Counted from the first letter of the stretch, positions 27,605 through 37,512 are shown. The stretch: 64,000 nt of DNA from Eubacterium multiforme (GCF_030813415.1 NZ_JAUSUF010000013.1:36309-100308); one strand, 5' to 3'. The notes: generated from the letters alone by a model not told the origin. Numbers and translations are program-made.

Positions 27605-28609
27605 ATGGAAAATAGCGAAGCTAAAAAGGTTATCTTTAGTGGAATACAGCCATCTGGAGACCTTACACTTGGAAATTATCTTGGAGCTATAAAAAATTGG
27701 GTTAAACTTCAAGATGAATATAACTGTTATTTTTGTGTTGTAGATTTACATGCAATAACAGTTCCTCAAAAAGCTGCTGATTTAAGAAGAAGAACATTAG
27801 AACTTCTTTCAATATATTTAGCTTGTGGAATTGATCCTGAAAAGAATACACTTTTCATTCAATCTCATGTACCTGCTCATTCAGAATGTGCATGGCTTTT
27901 AACTTGTAACTCATATATGGGTGAACTTTCAAGAATGACTCAATTTAAAGATAAATCTAAAAAGGCTGGTAATTCAGTAGGTGCAGGTTTATTTACTTAT
28001 CCTGTCCTTATGGCATCTGATATACTACTATATCAAACAGATCTAGTTCCAGTTGGAAAGGATCAAATGCAGCACTTAGAACTTGCAAGAGATATAGCAA
28101 TTAGATTTAATAACACTTATAGCCCTACATTTAAAATACCAGAAGGATATATAGCAAAAGCTGGTGCTAAAATAATGAGTTTACAAGAACCAACTAAAAA
28201 GATGTCAAAATCAGATGATAATTTAAATTCATTTATATTAATAATGGATCCACCAGATGTTATAAGAAGAAAAATTTCAAGAGCTGTTACAGATAGCCTA
28301 GGTATAATAAATTATTCTGATGACCAACCGGGAGTTAAAAACTTACTTAATGTTTTATCTGCTATAACTAATAAAACTCCAGAAACTCTTGTTAAAGAAT
28401 ATGAAGGAAAAGGCTACGCTGATTTAAAACTAGATGTTGCTGAAGCTGTAGTTAATGAATTAGCTCCAATTCAAGACAAAGTTAAAGAGCTTTTAAATAA
28501 CAAAAAAGCCTTAGAAACTATTTATAAAGAAGGTGCATCTAAAGCATCTTATATAGCAAATAAAACATTAAGAAAAATTCAAAAGAAAATTGGATTTATT
28601 CCAAGATAA
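27605..28609 (+). CDS. trpS: Tryptophanyl-tRNA synthetase
   Basis: 334 residues, normal length. The class I HIGH motif is in GIQPSGDLTLGNYLGAIKNW (GNYLG), and the KMSKS loop is TKKMSKSDDN (about 198-207). The GKDQMQHLELARDIA segment helps form the active site. It charges tRNA-Trp. Strong consensus promoter, AAGGAGTGA ribosome site, own terminator; no T-box or other leader control seen. Confidence 0.97.
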   Translation: MENSEAKKVIFSGIQPSGDLTLGNYLGAIKNWVKLQDEYNCYFCVVDLHAITVPQKAADLRRRTLELLSIYLACGIDPEKNTLFIQSHVPAHSECAWLLTCNSYMGELSRMTQFKDKSKKAGNSVGAGLFTYPVLMASDILLYQTDLVPVGKDQMQHLELARDIAIRFNNTYSPTFKIPEGYIAKAGAKIMSLQEPTKKMSKSDDNLNSFILIMDPPDVIRRKISRAVTDSLGIINYSDDQPGVKNLLNVLSAITNKTPETLVKEYEGKGYADLKLDVAEAVVNELAPIQDKVKELLNNKKALETIYKEGASKASYIANKTLRKIQKKIGFIPR

Positions 28610-28614
28610 AATAG

Positions 28615-28647
28615 AAAAACCCTCTGTGCAAGACAGAAGGTTTTTTA
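28615..28647 (+). terminator. trpS terminator
   Basis: AACCCTCTGT / ACAGAAGGTT hairpin with one mismatch, then TTTTTTATTTTTT. Confidence 0.85.
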
Positions 28648-28662
28648 TTTTTTATAAAGTGA

Positions 28663-28702
28663 AAAAAGCACCCATACTAATATACATGATGGGTGCTTTT
28701 TC
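28663..28702 (-). terminator. opp operon terminator
   Basis: AAAAAAGCACCCAT / ATGGGTGCTTTTT hairpin with flanking A and T runs, 52 bases after the oppF stop. Confidence 0.88.
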
Positions 28703-28754
28703 TAATGTAATATTTATTTAATGAAATTCCACTAAATATTTAAATTTACATTTA

Positions 28755-29711
28755 TTAATACAAATGACAAGCAACAAAATGATCCTTTTCTAATTCCTTT
28801 AACTCTGGTTGCTTTTCATTACAAATAGGTTTTGCATATTTACATCTACTTGCAAATCTACAACCTGGTTTAGGATTTATTGGACTACTTACTTCCCCTT
28901 CTAGCTCTATTCTTTCTTTCTTCTTTCCACCATTATATTCCGCTACTGGTATTGAAGACATAAGAGCCTTTGTATATGGATGAATTGGATTTTTATATAA
29001 CTCATTACTTGGAGCTACTTCCATTAAGTTTCCTAAATACATTACTCCTACTTTATCTGAAATATGTCTAACCATAGATAAATCATGAGCAATAAATAAA
29101 TAAGTTAATCCCATTCTTTTTTGAAGATCTATCAATAGATTTACTACCTGTGCTTGTATTGAAACATCAAGAGCTGAAATAGGCTCATCACAAACAATAA
29201 ATTCTGGTTCTACTGCAAGTGCTCTAGCTATTCCTATACGCTGTCTTTGACCTCCTGAAAACTCATGAGGAAATCTTGATGCATGTTCCTTGTTAAGTCC
29301 AACTAAATTTAATAATTCATATATTTTTTCTGTTCTTTCTTTTCCTGTGTATAGCTTGTGTATATCTATTCCTTCAGCTATAATATCTCCTACTGTCATA
29401 CGAGGATCTAATGAAGCATATGGATCTTGGAAAATCATTTGAGATACTCTTGAATATTTTCTCTTTTCCTTATTACTTAATTTAGTAATATTTTTCCCAT
29501 TTAAGATTATATCTCCTCCAGTTGCATCATAAAGTCCTATAACAGTTCTTCCACAAGTTGTTTTTCCGCACCCTGATTCACCAACTAACCCCAATGTTTC
29601 ACCCTTATTTATAGTAAAGCTAACACCATCTACCGCCTTCAGTGTTTTCCCTTTTCCTACATTAAAATATTTTTTTAAATTTTTTACTTCTAAAAGTACT
29701 TCTTTGCTCAT
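28755..29711 (-). CDS. oppF: Oligopeptide ABC transporter ATPase OppF
   Basis: 318 residues. Walker A GESGCGKTT (about 40-48), signature SGGQRQRIG (about 150-158), Walker B FIVCDEP, and the C-terminal Opp/Dpp domain with paired cysteines (GCRFASRCKYA...C). It hydrolyses ATP with OppD to drive peptide uptake. Last gene of oppABCDF, six bases after oppD. Confidence 0.94.
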   Translation of the reverse strand: MSKEVLLEVKNLKKYFNVGKGKTLKAVDGVSFTINKGETLGLVGESGCGKTTCGRTVIGLYDATGGDIILNGKNITKLSNKEKRKYSRVSQMIFQDPYASLDPRMTVGDIIAEGIDIHKLYTGKERTEKIYELLNLVGLNKEHASRFPHEFSGGQRQRIGIARALAVEPEFIVCDEPISALDVSIQAQVVNLLIDLQKRMGLTYLFIAHDLSMVRHISDKVGVMYLGNLMEVAPSNELYKNPIHPYTKALMSSIPVAEYNGGKKKERIELEGEVSSPINPKPGCRFASRCKYAKPICNEKQPELKELEKDHFVACHLY

Positions 29712-29717
29712 TAAACC

Positions 29718-30731
29718 CTAAACTCCTCTCTTTAAAGGTGATTCTACTTTTGGTGCATTTTCATGCATTAACCAACAATTTACCTTATGAGAATCTGTAA
29801 CAGTTGTTTCTTCTGGCATTGATTCTTTACATATTTCCATAGCGTATTCACATCTTGCTGCAAATGGACATCCTGTTGGTGGATTTAATAAATCCGGTGG
29901 TGTCCCACTTATAGAATACAGTTCACCTTTATGTTCTGTATCTAAAGTTGGCATAGATTTTAATAATGCCCATGTATATGGATGCTTTGCATCACAGAAT
30001 ATTTCTTCAACTGTTCCCCTTTCAACTATTATTCCAGCATACATAACTTGTATCTTATCAGAGAATTCTGCAACAACTCCTAAATCATGAGTTATTAATA
30101 TTACAGAAGTATTAAACTTATTTTTTAATTCATCTATAAGATTCATTATTTGAGCTTGAATAGTTACATCAAGAGCTGTAGTAGGTTCATCTGCTATTAA
30201 TATTTTTGGATTACATGCAAGTGCTATTGCAATCATCATTCTTTGTCTCATTCCACCTGAAAATTCAAAAGGATATTGATTTACCCTAGCTTCAGCATTA
30301 GGAATATTAACTAATTTTAATAGTCTAACAGCTTCCTTCTTAGCCTCTTCTTTATTCATCCCTCTGTGTATTTTTAAAACTTCAATTATTTGCTTTCCAA
30401 TCTTCATTGTTGGATTTAATGAAGTCATAGGATCTTGGAAGATCATACTTACTTCTCCACCTCTAAAATTTTGAAGTTCTTTTTTATTTAAAGATAATAC
30501 ATCTTTTCCATCACATATGATTTTTGAATTTTTACCAATTTCAGCTGGTGGAGTAGGAAGTAATCTCATTAGTGATTTAGCTGTTATACTTTTTCCGCAT
30601 CCTGATTCTCCAACTATAGCTAATGTTTCTCCTTCTTCTAAGTCAAAGCTTACTCCTCTAACAGCTTTAACTTCTCCAGCATAAGTGTGAAATGATACTG
30701 CTAAGTCTTTTACCTCAAGTATTTTTGACAT
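29718..30731 (-). CDS. oppD: Oligopeptide ABC transporter ATPase OppD
   Basis: 337 residues. Walker A GESGCGKSI (about 40-48), signature SGGMRQRMM, Walker B ILIADEPTTALD, and the Cys-containing GCPFAARCEYAMEIC C-terminal domain (about 285-300), normal for OppD/DppD. Pairs with OppF. The gap from oppC is 16 bases. Confidence 0.94.
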   Translation of the reverse strand: MSKILEVKDLAVSFHTYAGEVKAVRGVSFDLEEGETLAIVGESGCGKSITAKSLMRLLPTPPAEIGKNSKIICDGKDVLSLNKKELQNFRGGEVSMIFQDPMTSLNPTMKIGKQIIEVLKIHRGMNKEEAKKEAVRLLKLVNIPNAEARVNQYPFEFSGGMRQRMMIAIALACNPKILIADEPTTALDVTIQAQIMNLIDELKNKFNTSVILITHDLGVVAEFSDKIQVMYAGIIVERGTVEEIFCDAKHPYTWALLKSMPTLDTEHKGELYSISGTPPDLLNPPTGCPFAARCEYAMEICKESMPEETTVTDSHKVNCWLMHENAPKVESPLKRGV

Positions 30732-30747
30732 TTCCTTCGCCTCCTAA

Positions 30748-31665
30748 TTATTGTCTTAATTTAGGGTCTAATGCATCCCTTAATCCATCACCAAATAAGT
30801 TAAATGCTAACATTGTTAATGCAATTGCAAGTGATGGGAATATTAGCTGACTTGGGTAAAATTGCATAACCTGTTGTCCAGCCGATGCCATAGCTCCCCA
30901 ACTTGTTTCAGGAGGTTGAATACCTAATCCTATAAAGCTTAAAAATGCTTCAGCAAATATATAACTTGGTATATCAAAAGTAATATATACTATTATTATT
31001 CCAAGTGTATTAGGTAACATGTGTTTCATTATTATTCTAAAAGGACTTGATCCTAAAGTTTTAGCCGCCATAACATATTCTGATTCCTTAAGCTGCATTA
31101 CTTGTCCACGAACCATTCTAGCTATTCCTGTCCATCCTGTTATAACTAAGGCTAATAAAAGTGGTACTATACCATTTCCAAGTCTTACTGCTATTAGTAT
31201 AACTATTATTAAGTATGGAACACTATTTAGTATTTCAACAATTCTCATCATTACGCTATCTACTTTTCCACCAAAGTATCCACTTATTCCACCATACAAT
31301 ATTCCAACTAAACATTCTACTAATGTACCAACAAAGGCAATTATTAATGAAACTCTTCCACCAATCCATAATCTATCAAATAAATCTCTTCCTAGATTAT
31401 CAGTTCCAAAAAAATGTTTTGCTGAAGGTCCTTGATTTGCCTCAGCTAAATTTTGAATTTTATAAGCTCCATTAGATATAATAGGTTGAATTACACACAT
31501 TAATATTAGTATTGCCAAAACTAAAAGTGAAAATAAGGCAACTTTATTTTTCTTAAGCCTTCTCCAAGCATCTTGCCAATATGTTAAATTTGGTCTTGTA
31601 ATTTGTTCTGCTTTTGTTTTATCTATTCCAATAATTTTAAATTTGTCTTTACTTATCTCTGCCAT
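30748..31665 (-). CDS. oppC: Oligopeptide ABC transporter permease OppC
   Basis: 305 residues. A cytoplasmic N terminus, then six membrane helices with the OppC hallmark FGTDNLGRDLFDRLWIGGR (about 90-108) and the ATPase-contacting EAA loop (YVMAAKTLGSSPFRIIMKHMLPN region). It forms the channel with OppB. Nine bases after oppB. Confidence 0.93.
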   Translation of the reverse strand: MAEISKDKFKIIGIDKTKAEQITRPNLTYWQDAWRRLKKNKVALFSLLVLAILILMCVIQPIISNGAYKIQNLAEANQGPSAKHFFGTDNLGRDLFDRLWIGGRVSLIIAFVGTLVECLVGILYGGISGYFGGKVDSVMMRIVEILNSVPYLIIVILIAVRLGNGIVPLLLALVITGWTGIARMVRGQVMQLKESEYVMAAKTLGSSPFRIIMKHMLPNTLGIIIVYITFDIPSYIFAEAFLSFIGLGIQPPETSWGAMASAGQQVMQFYPSQLIFPSLAIALTMLAFNLFGDGLRDALDPKLRQ

Positions 31666-31674
31666 ATATACCCC

Positions 31675-32622
31675 CTACTTTCCCTCTAATTTTATACGTG
31701 GATCTATAACACTGTATAAAATATCAACAATTAATATTGAAAGTATATAAAGAGCTGAGAAAAATACTGTTAAGCCCATTATAATGTTATAATCCTTAGC
31801 GTATATTGCATCAATTAGAGCATTTCCTATACCTGGTATAGCAAATATTCTTTCAATTACAACTGTACCTGTAATTATTGTAGCAATTTGAGGTCCTAAT
31901 ATTGTAATTATTGGTAATATAGCATTTCTTAAAATATGCTTTACTGAAATTGCAAAGGAAGATAATCCTTTTGCTTTAGCAGTTAATATATAATCTTGAC
32001 TTATAACTTCTAAAACTGATGCTCTCATGTATCTTGCATATGTTGCAATTCCTCCAAAGCTTAAAGCTAATGTAGGTAGTATTACATATTTCATTTGTTG
32101 GAAAAATGGAGTTGAAGGATCGTACCATCCCGCAATAGGTATTCCACCTTTTCCACCAAAAGTTAGCTGTATTAATGTAGCTAGAACAAAACTCGGTATT
32201 GATACACCGAGTATTGCTATGAACATAACTACATAATCTATAGGAGTCTCTCTTTTAAATCCGGCTATAACTCCAAGTAACACTCCAACTATTAAACCAA
32301 AAGCAACTGATTGAAGACCTATTCTAACAGAAGGTGGAAAATTATCCTTCAATTTATCATTAACACTTATTCCTGGTGTTACAAATGAATCCCCTAAGTC
32401 TCCTTTTATTAAGTTTTTAAGATATATTACATATCTTTCAGTAACTGGTTTATCTAATCCATATTTAATTTCCATATTTTTTGCAACTTCTGCTGGTAAC
32501 TTTTTTGCTTGAGATGTTACTGGATTACCTGGCATACTGTTCATCAAAAAGAATGTAGCAGTAGCTATGACAAACAAAGTAACAACCATTAAAGATAACC
32601 TCTTTAAAAGATATTTAACCAT
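31675..32622 (-). CDS. oppB: Oligopeptide ABC transporter permease OppB
   Basis: 315 residues, six membrane helices. Family signatures are the N-terminal RLSLMVVTLFVI helix, the LPAEV...YGLDKP segment and the EAA loop (DYILTAKAKGLSSFAISVKHILRN, about 210-232). It has the usual OppB length and lies 25 bases after oppA. Confidence 0.93.
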   Translation of the reverse strand: MVKYLLKRLSLMVVTLFVIATATFFLMNSMPGNPVTSQAKKLPAEVAKNMEIKYGLDKPVTERYVIYLKNLIKGDLGDSFVTPGISVNDKLKDNFPPSVRIGLQSVAFGLIVGVLLGVIAGFKRETPIDYVVMFIAILGVSIPSFVLATLIQLTFGGKGGIPIAGWYDPSTPFFQQMKYVILPTLALSFGGIATYARYMRASVLEVISQDYILTAKAKGLSSFAISVKHILRNAILPIITILGPQIATIITGTVVIERIFAIPGIGNALIDAIYAKDYNIIMGLTVFFSALYILSILIVDILYSVIDPRIKLEGK

Positions 32623-32647
32623 ATAGTATCGCTCCTTAATATTTTGC

Positions 32648-34294
32648 TTATTCTTGAATTGATGTCCATCTTAATTGGTATGTTCCACCAAATTTAGGAA
32701 GTTGTAATCCCTTTACTTTTTTCTTTTGGAATGAGAACACATCCTTATAGTAAGTAGGTGTTACTGCTGGGTTATCAACAACTTCTATCTTTTCAATTTC
32801 CTTATACATTTGAAGTCTCTTGTTGTTATTTGTTTCATTGTCTAATTGTTTTAATAATTTATTTACTTTAGGATCATTATATTTACCAGTATTATTTGTA
32901 TTTTTATTTCCAAATAAATCTAAGAATGTTATAGGATCATTAAAGTCTGCTCCCCATCCTGCACTTGCAATTTCATAATCTCCATTATCTGTCTTAGTTA
33001 AGAAATCTGAGAAATCTGCTGATGTAACTAATTCAATCTTAACACCAAGCTTCTTTTCCCATTGGTTTTGCATATATTCACCTTGGCTCTTTGCTGTTGC
33101 ATCACTAGTTTGTAGTAAGAACTTAAAAGTATGTTTTGATGGGTCTGGATTTAATCCTGCCTCTTTTAATCCTTCAATTAATAATTTCTTAGGATCTTTA
33201 TTCATAACAGCCTTTAATGGTTGCTCAACTTTATCACGATAATCAACATCACCAACAACAATTCCTTGTGGCACTAATCCATAAGCTGGAATACCTCTCT
33301 TTAATACGTCCTTTGTATATCCATCCCTATTAGAAGCAATTGATAATGCTAGTCTTACTTTAGGATTGTTTAAAGCTTTATTTTTACTCTTTAAATTATA
33401 TTGTCCATAGAAAACTGATGGAGTTATATCTTTTATTTCATTCCATTTACCATCTTTTGCTCCCTCTTTAAGCTTGTTTAAGAATTCTCCTGTACCACTC
33501 ATTACATCTAATTGATTGTTAGTAAACATTTGGAAAGCAGTACTTGGTTCTTTAACTACCATTAAATCTACTTTATTTAATTTTATATCTTTTTCATTCC
33601 AATAATTTGGATTCTTCTTTAATTCAATTTTTGATCCACGTTGCCAATTTGATACTGTAAATGGTCCACTATAAACAAGTTTTGATGGATCACTACCATA
33701 TTTATCTCCTTGAGCTTTAACTATATCTTCTCTTTGTGGTGCTAAAGCTGGGAAAGCAACAAGTTGGTCAAAATAAGGTACTGGATTTTCTAATTGAACA
33801 ACTAATGTATTGTTATCCTTTGCCTTTATTCCAATATCTTCAGCCTTTGCCTTTCCATTAAAATACTTTTCAGCATTTTTTACCTTAAATAAAAAGAATG
33901 CATATGATGATGCAACTTTAGGATTTAATAATCTCTTCCATGCATATTCATAATCTTTTGCTGTAAGTTCCTTTCCATCACTCCACTTTAGTCCTTTTCG
34001 TAAATGGAATGTGTAAGTCTTACCATCTTTACTCTTCTCAAATGATTCTGCTGCACCAGGTACAGGTTTGTTATCATTATATACAAGTAATGTTTCTTGT
34101 GTATTTTGTGCAATATTAAATGAAACTTCATCTGTTCCTTTTACAGAGTCCATTGTTTTTAACGCCCCAGATGTTAATTTTAATGTCTCTGAACCTCCAG
34201 ATGATGCTGATTCATTTTTTCCTCCACATCCTACAAATAATGATGCAGTTAATCCAACTACAATCAATGCACTGATAATTTTTTTCATTTTCAT
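32648..34294 (-). CDS. oppA: Oligopeptide-binding lipoprotein OppA
   Basis: 548 residues. Signal peptide ending at the lipobox LFVGC (Cys about 23), then an SBP_bac_5 fold with the family's HLRKGLKWSDG motif (about 96-106). It captures peptides outside the membrane for OppBCDF. First gene of the operon. A CodY-like box and a -10 lie 53-73 bases upstream, and a separate promoter/terminator pair lies farther upstream. Confidence 0.93.
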   Translation of the reverse strand: MKMKKIISALIVVGLTASLFVGCGGKNESASSGGSETLKLTSGALKTMDSVKGTDEVSFNIAQNTQETLLVYNDNKPVPGAAESFEKSKDGKTYTFHLRKGLKWSDGKELTAKDYEYAWKRLLNPKVASSYAFFLFKVKNAEKYFNGKAKAEDIGIKAKDNNTLVVQLENPVPYFDQLVAFPALAPQREDIVKAQGDKYGSDPSKLVYSGPFTVSNWQRGSKIELKKNPNYWNEKDIKLNKVDLMVVKEPSTAFQMFTNNQLDVMSGTGEFLNKLKEGAKDGKWNEIKDITPSVFYGQYNLKSKNKALNNPKVRLALSIASNRDGYTKDVLKRGIPAYGLVPQGIVVGDVDYRDKVEQPLKAVMNKDPKKLLIEGLKEAGLNPDPSKHTFKFLLQTSDATAKSQGEYMQNQWEKKLGVKIELVTSADFSDFLTKTDNGDYEIASAGWGADFNDPITFLDLFGNKNTNNTGKYNDPKVNKLLKQLDNETNNNKRLQMYKEIEKIEVVDNPAVTPTYYKDVFSFQKKKVKGLQLPKFGGTYQLRWTSIQE

Positions 34295-34346
34295 TTTTAA
34301 TGCCCCCTTTTTTTAAGTTATATTTTATCAAATATCTCCCTTAAAA

Positions 34347-34367
34347 ATTATATATTTTTTGAAAATT
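34347..34367 (-). promoter_or_regulatory. CodY-like box and -10 upstream of oppA
   Basis: On the minus strand AATTTTCAAAAAATA (34353-34367) matches the CodY consensus AATTTTCWGAAAATT at 13 of 15 positions and adjoins a TATAAT-type -10 (34347-34352). opp operons are common CodY targets, which would repress when branched-chain amino acids and GTP are plentiful. Confidence 0.55.
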
Positions 34368-34566
34368 TTTTATCCTGATATAATTCTTCTAAAATTTAGC
34401 CTAAATTTTTATCATCTTAACATATGTATTTCAACAAAATACACATGTATTTTCATTGTAAGTGTATCAATTTTAAAGTTATTTTTAATATAATATTTAA
34501 TATATAATAAGTAAATTTAATACATAAATTCAAAATAATCGATTTCATTAAAATTATTTTCCAAAT

Positions 34567-34779
34567 AAAAAAAATGTTATCTAATCCTTTTATATAAAGA
34601 CTTTGATAACATTTAAATTTTATTTACTTTAATATTTTTACAATTAATACTTAAATAGTCATATTTATTTTTTACTTTTGTGTATTAATACACTTTTTGT
34701 AATTTTTTTCAATATATCGAAATATGAAGAAAGTAATCATATATTTTTTATTAAAATATTTATATAATATCAATATTTT
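34567..34779 (-). ncRNA. Candidate small RNA or attenuated oppA leader
   Basis: The 720-base gap between oppA and galU contains no credible gene. A promoter (34786-34814) would start a minus-strand RNA near 34779. It meets a terminator 165 bases later: AAATGTTATC / GATAACATTT, 10-bp stem, followed by eight T (34567-34574). Inside is a perfect 14-base palindrome GTGTATTAATACAC (34680-34693) that would fold as a second hairpin. It is either a free RNA of about 210 bases or a long opp leader with an attenuator 273 bases before oppA. Confidence 0.4.
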
Positions 34780-34785
34780 AATGAA

Positions 34786-34814
34786 ATTATATGATTTTAT
34801 GGCCTTTTTGTGAA
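34786..34814 (-). promoter_or_regulatory. Promoter in the oppA-galU gap
   Basis: TTCACA, 17 bases, TATAAT on the minus strand: eleven of twelve consensus bases with ideal spacing. Confidence 0.65.
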
Positions 34815-34931
34815 GTTTTGTTCATAAAGTTAACTTTTAATTCACATATTTAGTTTTTATTTTTATAATTTTTTATTATAAATTTTTATACTTTTATAAT
34901 GATTAAGGTAAAGTAAAATTTTTCACTCGCT

Positions 34932-34983
34932 AAAAGGACTATCTAAGATAAATAACTTATTGAATAATTTATCTTAGATAGTC
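34932..34983 (-). terminator. galU terminator
   Basis: A 17-bp inverted repeat beginning GACTATCTAAGATAAAT, then CCTTTTA on the minus strand. Confidence 0.75.
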
Positions 34984-35014
34984 TATTATATGTTTTCTAT
35001 ATAATATTTTTATT

Positions 35015-35893
35015 TTACTTAAGAACTTTTTCCCATTCTTTATCTTCTAAATATTTTAATAATTGAGGTCTTAATTCATCTTTTCTTAAACCAAATTCAA
35101 TTGTAGCTTGTAAAAATCCAAATTTATCCCCAACATCATATCTTCTTCCCTCAAAGTTATATGCATACATAGCTTCTTGAGATATTAAAGTTTTTAAAGC
35201 ATCAGTAAGTTGAATTTCATTTCCCTTACCAGGCTTAGTATTTTCTAATATTTCAAATATTTGTGGAGTAATTATATATCTTCCAAGTATTGCTACATTA
35301 GAAGGAGCTTCTTCCTTCTTTGGTTTTTCAACTAGGTCCTTAACTTTATATACTCTATCTTCTATATGAATACCATCAACTATACCATATTTTGATACAT
35401 CTTCCTCTGGTACTGTTTGAACTCCTAATATTGAAGTCTTATATTCTTCAAAACAATCCATAAGTTGTTTTAAACATGGTGTCTTACTATCAACAACATC
35501 ATCTCCAAGTAAAACTGCAAATGGTTCATTGCCAACAAAAGTTTTTGCACAATGTATTGCATGACCTAATCCCCTAGGTTCCTTTTGTCTAATGTAATGG
35601 ATATCAACCATGTCTGAAATATCTCTTACAAGTTCTAATAATTCAGTCTTACCTGACTTTTCAAGTTCAAGTTCAAGTTCAATAGATTTATCAAAATGAT
35701 CTTCAATACATTTTTTATTTCTTCCTGTTATTATTAATATTTCTTCAATTCCTGATGCTATTGCTTCTTCTATAATAAATTGAATTGTTGGCTTATCAAC
35801 TATTGGTAGCATCTCTTTTGGTTGTGCCTTTGTTGCAGGTAAGAATCTAGTTCCAAGTCCTGCTGCAGGTATTATCGCCTTTTTTACTTTCAT
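35015..35893 (-). CDS. galU: UTP-glucose-1-phosphate uridylyltransferase
   Basis: 292 residues, normal length. The N-terminal nucleotide-binding loop AAGLGTRFLPATKAQPKEM (about 10-28) and the VEKP and FEGRRYDVGDK motifs are present. It makes UDP-glucose from glucose-1-phosphate and UTP. UDP-glucose feeds glycolipid, teichoic acid and capsule synthesis; the capsule locus starts about 8 kb away. Monocistronic with an extended -10 promoter at 35958-35966. Confidence 0.95.
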   Translation of the reverse strand: MKVKKAIIPAAGLGTRFLPATKAQPKEMLPIVDKPTIQFIIEEAIASGIEEILIITGRNKKCIEDHFDKSIELELELEKSGKTELLELVRDISDMVDIHYIRQKEPRGLGHAIHCAKTFVGNEPFAVLLGDDVVDSKTPCLKQLMDCFEEYKTSILGVQTVPEEDVSKYGIVDGIHIEDRVYKVKDLVEKPKKEEAPSNVAILGRYIITPQIFEILENTKPGKGNEIQLTDALKTLISQEAMYAYNFEGRRYDVGDKFGFLQATIEFGLRKDELRPQLLKYLEDKEWEKVLK

Positions 35894-35960
35894 TATTTAT
35901 CACCTTCAACTAAAATTTTTGCCAAATATAAACTTTTATTAAAATTTACAATATAAATTG

Positions 35961-35966
35961 ATTATA
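35961..35966 (-). promoter_or_regulatory. galU -10 element
   Basis: TATAAT on the minus strand with an upstream TGA (extended -10), about 68 bases before the galU ATG; the -35 is weak. Confidence 0.55.
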
Positions 35967-36165
35967 TCATAATACATGCCTTTTTTTCCATTTAACATAT
36001 TTATAATATAAATGGTATTTTTTTATCAATTTGTTATTAACCCTTTTGTTTATTTTAATATTTTCCATATTTTTTCGTAATTTTTTATTGATTTTTGTAT
36101 ATTTCAGTGATATTATAGTTGATATATTAATTTTAATTAATATTTAGAAGGAATCAAATAAGTTA

Positions 36166-36193
36166 TTAACAAACTATTTGTTTTAATTATAAT
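36166..36193 (+). promoter_or_regulatory. brnQ promoter
   Basis: TTAACA, 16 bases, TATAAT, about 40 bases before brnQ. I found no convincing CodY box near it. Confidence 0.65.
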
Positions 36194-36232
36194 CTAGTAT
36201 TTTTACTATATTAATAAGAAAGGATTGAAATT

Positions 36233-37501
36233 ATGAATAAAAGAACAAAAGATTTTTTAGTAGTGGGATTTGCTTTATTTGCTATGTTTTTTGGTGCAGG
36301 TAATTTAATCTTTCCACCATTTTTAGGAAATATGGTTGGAAGTCAATATATTTTTGCAATAATTGGTTTCACATTAACAGGAGTTGGTGTTCCCCTACTT
36401 GCAATAATAGCATGTACAAAGGGAGATGGAACTTTTGAAACAATGGCTTCAAAAATAAGCCCAAAATTTGCAGTAATTTTTGCAACACTTTTATTTGTAG
36501 CAATTGGTCCAATGCTTGGAATCCCTAGAACTGCTGCAACTACTTACGAATTAACTATTCATCCTATAATACCTGGTATATCACCTCTTGTTTGGATGTT
36601 TATATATTTTGGAATAAATTTATTCTTCGTTTTTAGAAAATCAAGTATTATAGATACAATTGGTAAATTTTTAACTCCATGCTTACTTATTTTATTAGCA
36701 ATAATAATTGTAAAAGGAATTATTTTCCCAATTGGTAATATTACTTCAACAGGTGCTACTTCAGTATTACCTCATTCTTTACTTGAAGGATATCAAACAA
36801 TGGATGCTCTTGCCGCATTACTTTTTGCAGCTATAGTATCTGGTAATATATTAGCAAAAGGTTATAAAAATAAAGATTTAGTTCCAATGACAATTAAAGC
36901 TGGTGTTGTTGCTGCAATTGGACTAGCATTTGTATATGGAGGTTTAACTTTTATAGGAGCTCAAACTACAGCTTTAACTTCAGGAGAAGTTACAAAAACA
37001 GGTTTACTTCTATTAATATCTCAAAATATTCTTGGAAGTATTGGAACAATAATAATTGGAATAGCAATGGGACTTGCATGTCTTACTACTTCAATTGGAT
37101 TAATAACAGCTGGATCTTCTTTCTTTGAGCAAGTATCTAAAGGAAAGTTACCTTATAAAGTTAATGCAATTATTATTTCAATTATAAGTATAGTAATTGG
37201 ATGCCTTGGAGTTGACAATATAATAAAATTTTCAGGTCCAATATTAAATATTTTATACCCTGTTGCAATAACACTTATAGCAACTACTCTATTAGATAAT
37301 ATATTAACTAACCTTAATGCTGTAAGACTTGGTGTTTATACTTCTTTAGTATTTGGAATACTTGGACAAGTTCCTGGAATTAACTTAAGTTTCATTCCTC
37401 TTGCAAGTGTAGGTTTTGCTTGGTTACTTCCAACTTTAATAGCAATAGGAGTAGGTTACGTTATTTTTAGAAATAAATGTTTAGCTCCATCTGAAATGTA
37501 A
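36233..37501 (+). CDS. brnQ: Branched-chain amino acid carrier
   Basis: 422 residues with about twelve membrane helices. The family signature AMFFGAGNLIFPPFLG (about 18-33) is intact, as is the LLTP-type SK/ITAGSSFFEQ region. It imports Leu, Ile and Val with Na+ or H+. Monocistronic, with its own promoter and terminator; AAAGGA lies before the ATG. Confidence 0.92.
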   Translation: MNKRTKDFLVVGFALFAMFFGAGNLIFPPFLGNMVGSQYIFAIIGFTLTGVGVPLLAIIACTKGDGTFETMASKISPKFAVIFATLLFVAIGPMLGIPRTAATTYELTIHPIIPGISPLVWMFIYFGINLFFVFRKSSIIDTIGKFLTPCLLILLAIIIVKGIIFPIGNITSTGATSVLPHSLLEGYQTMDALAALLFAAIVSGNILAKGYKNKDLVPMTIKAGVVAAIGLAFVYGGLTFIGAQTTALTSGEVTKTGLLLLISQNILGSIGTIIIGIAMGLACLTTSIGLITAGSSFFEQVSKGKLPYKVNAIIISIISIVIGCLGVDNIIKFSGPILNILYPVAITLIATTLLDNILTNLNAVRLGVYTSLVFGILGQVPGINLSFIPLASVGFAWLLPTLIAIGVGYVIFRNKCLAPSEM

Positions 37502-37512
37502 ATAAATACTAA

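Noticed and set aside
34615..34740. 22-codon frame on the minus strand inside the candidate RNA
   Set aside because: No ribosome site upstream of its ATG, and the DNA is very AT-rich.
36120..36232. CodY box near brnQ
   Set aside because: Best candidates match the consensus too poorly to report.
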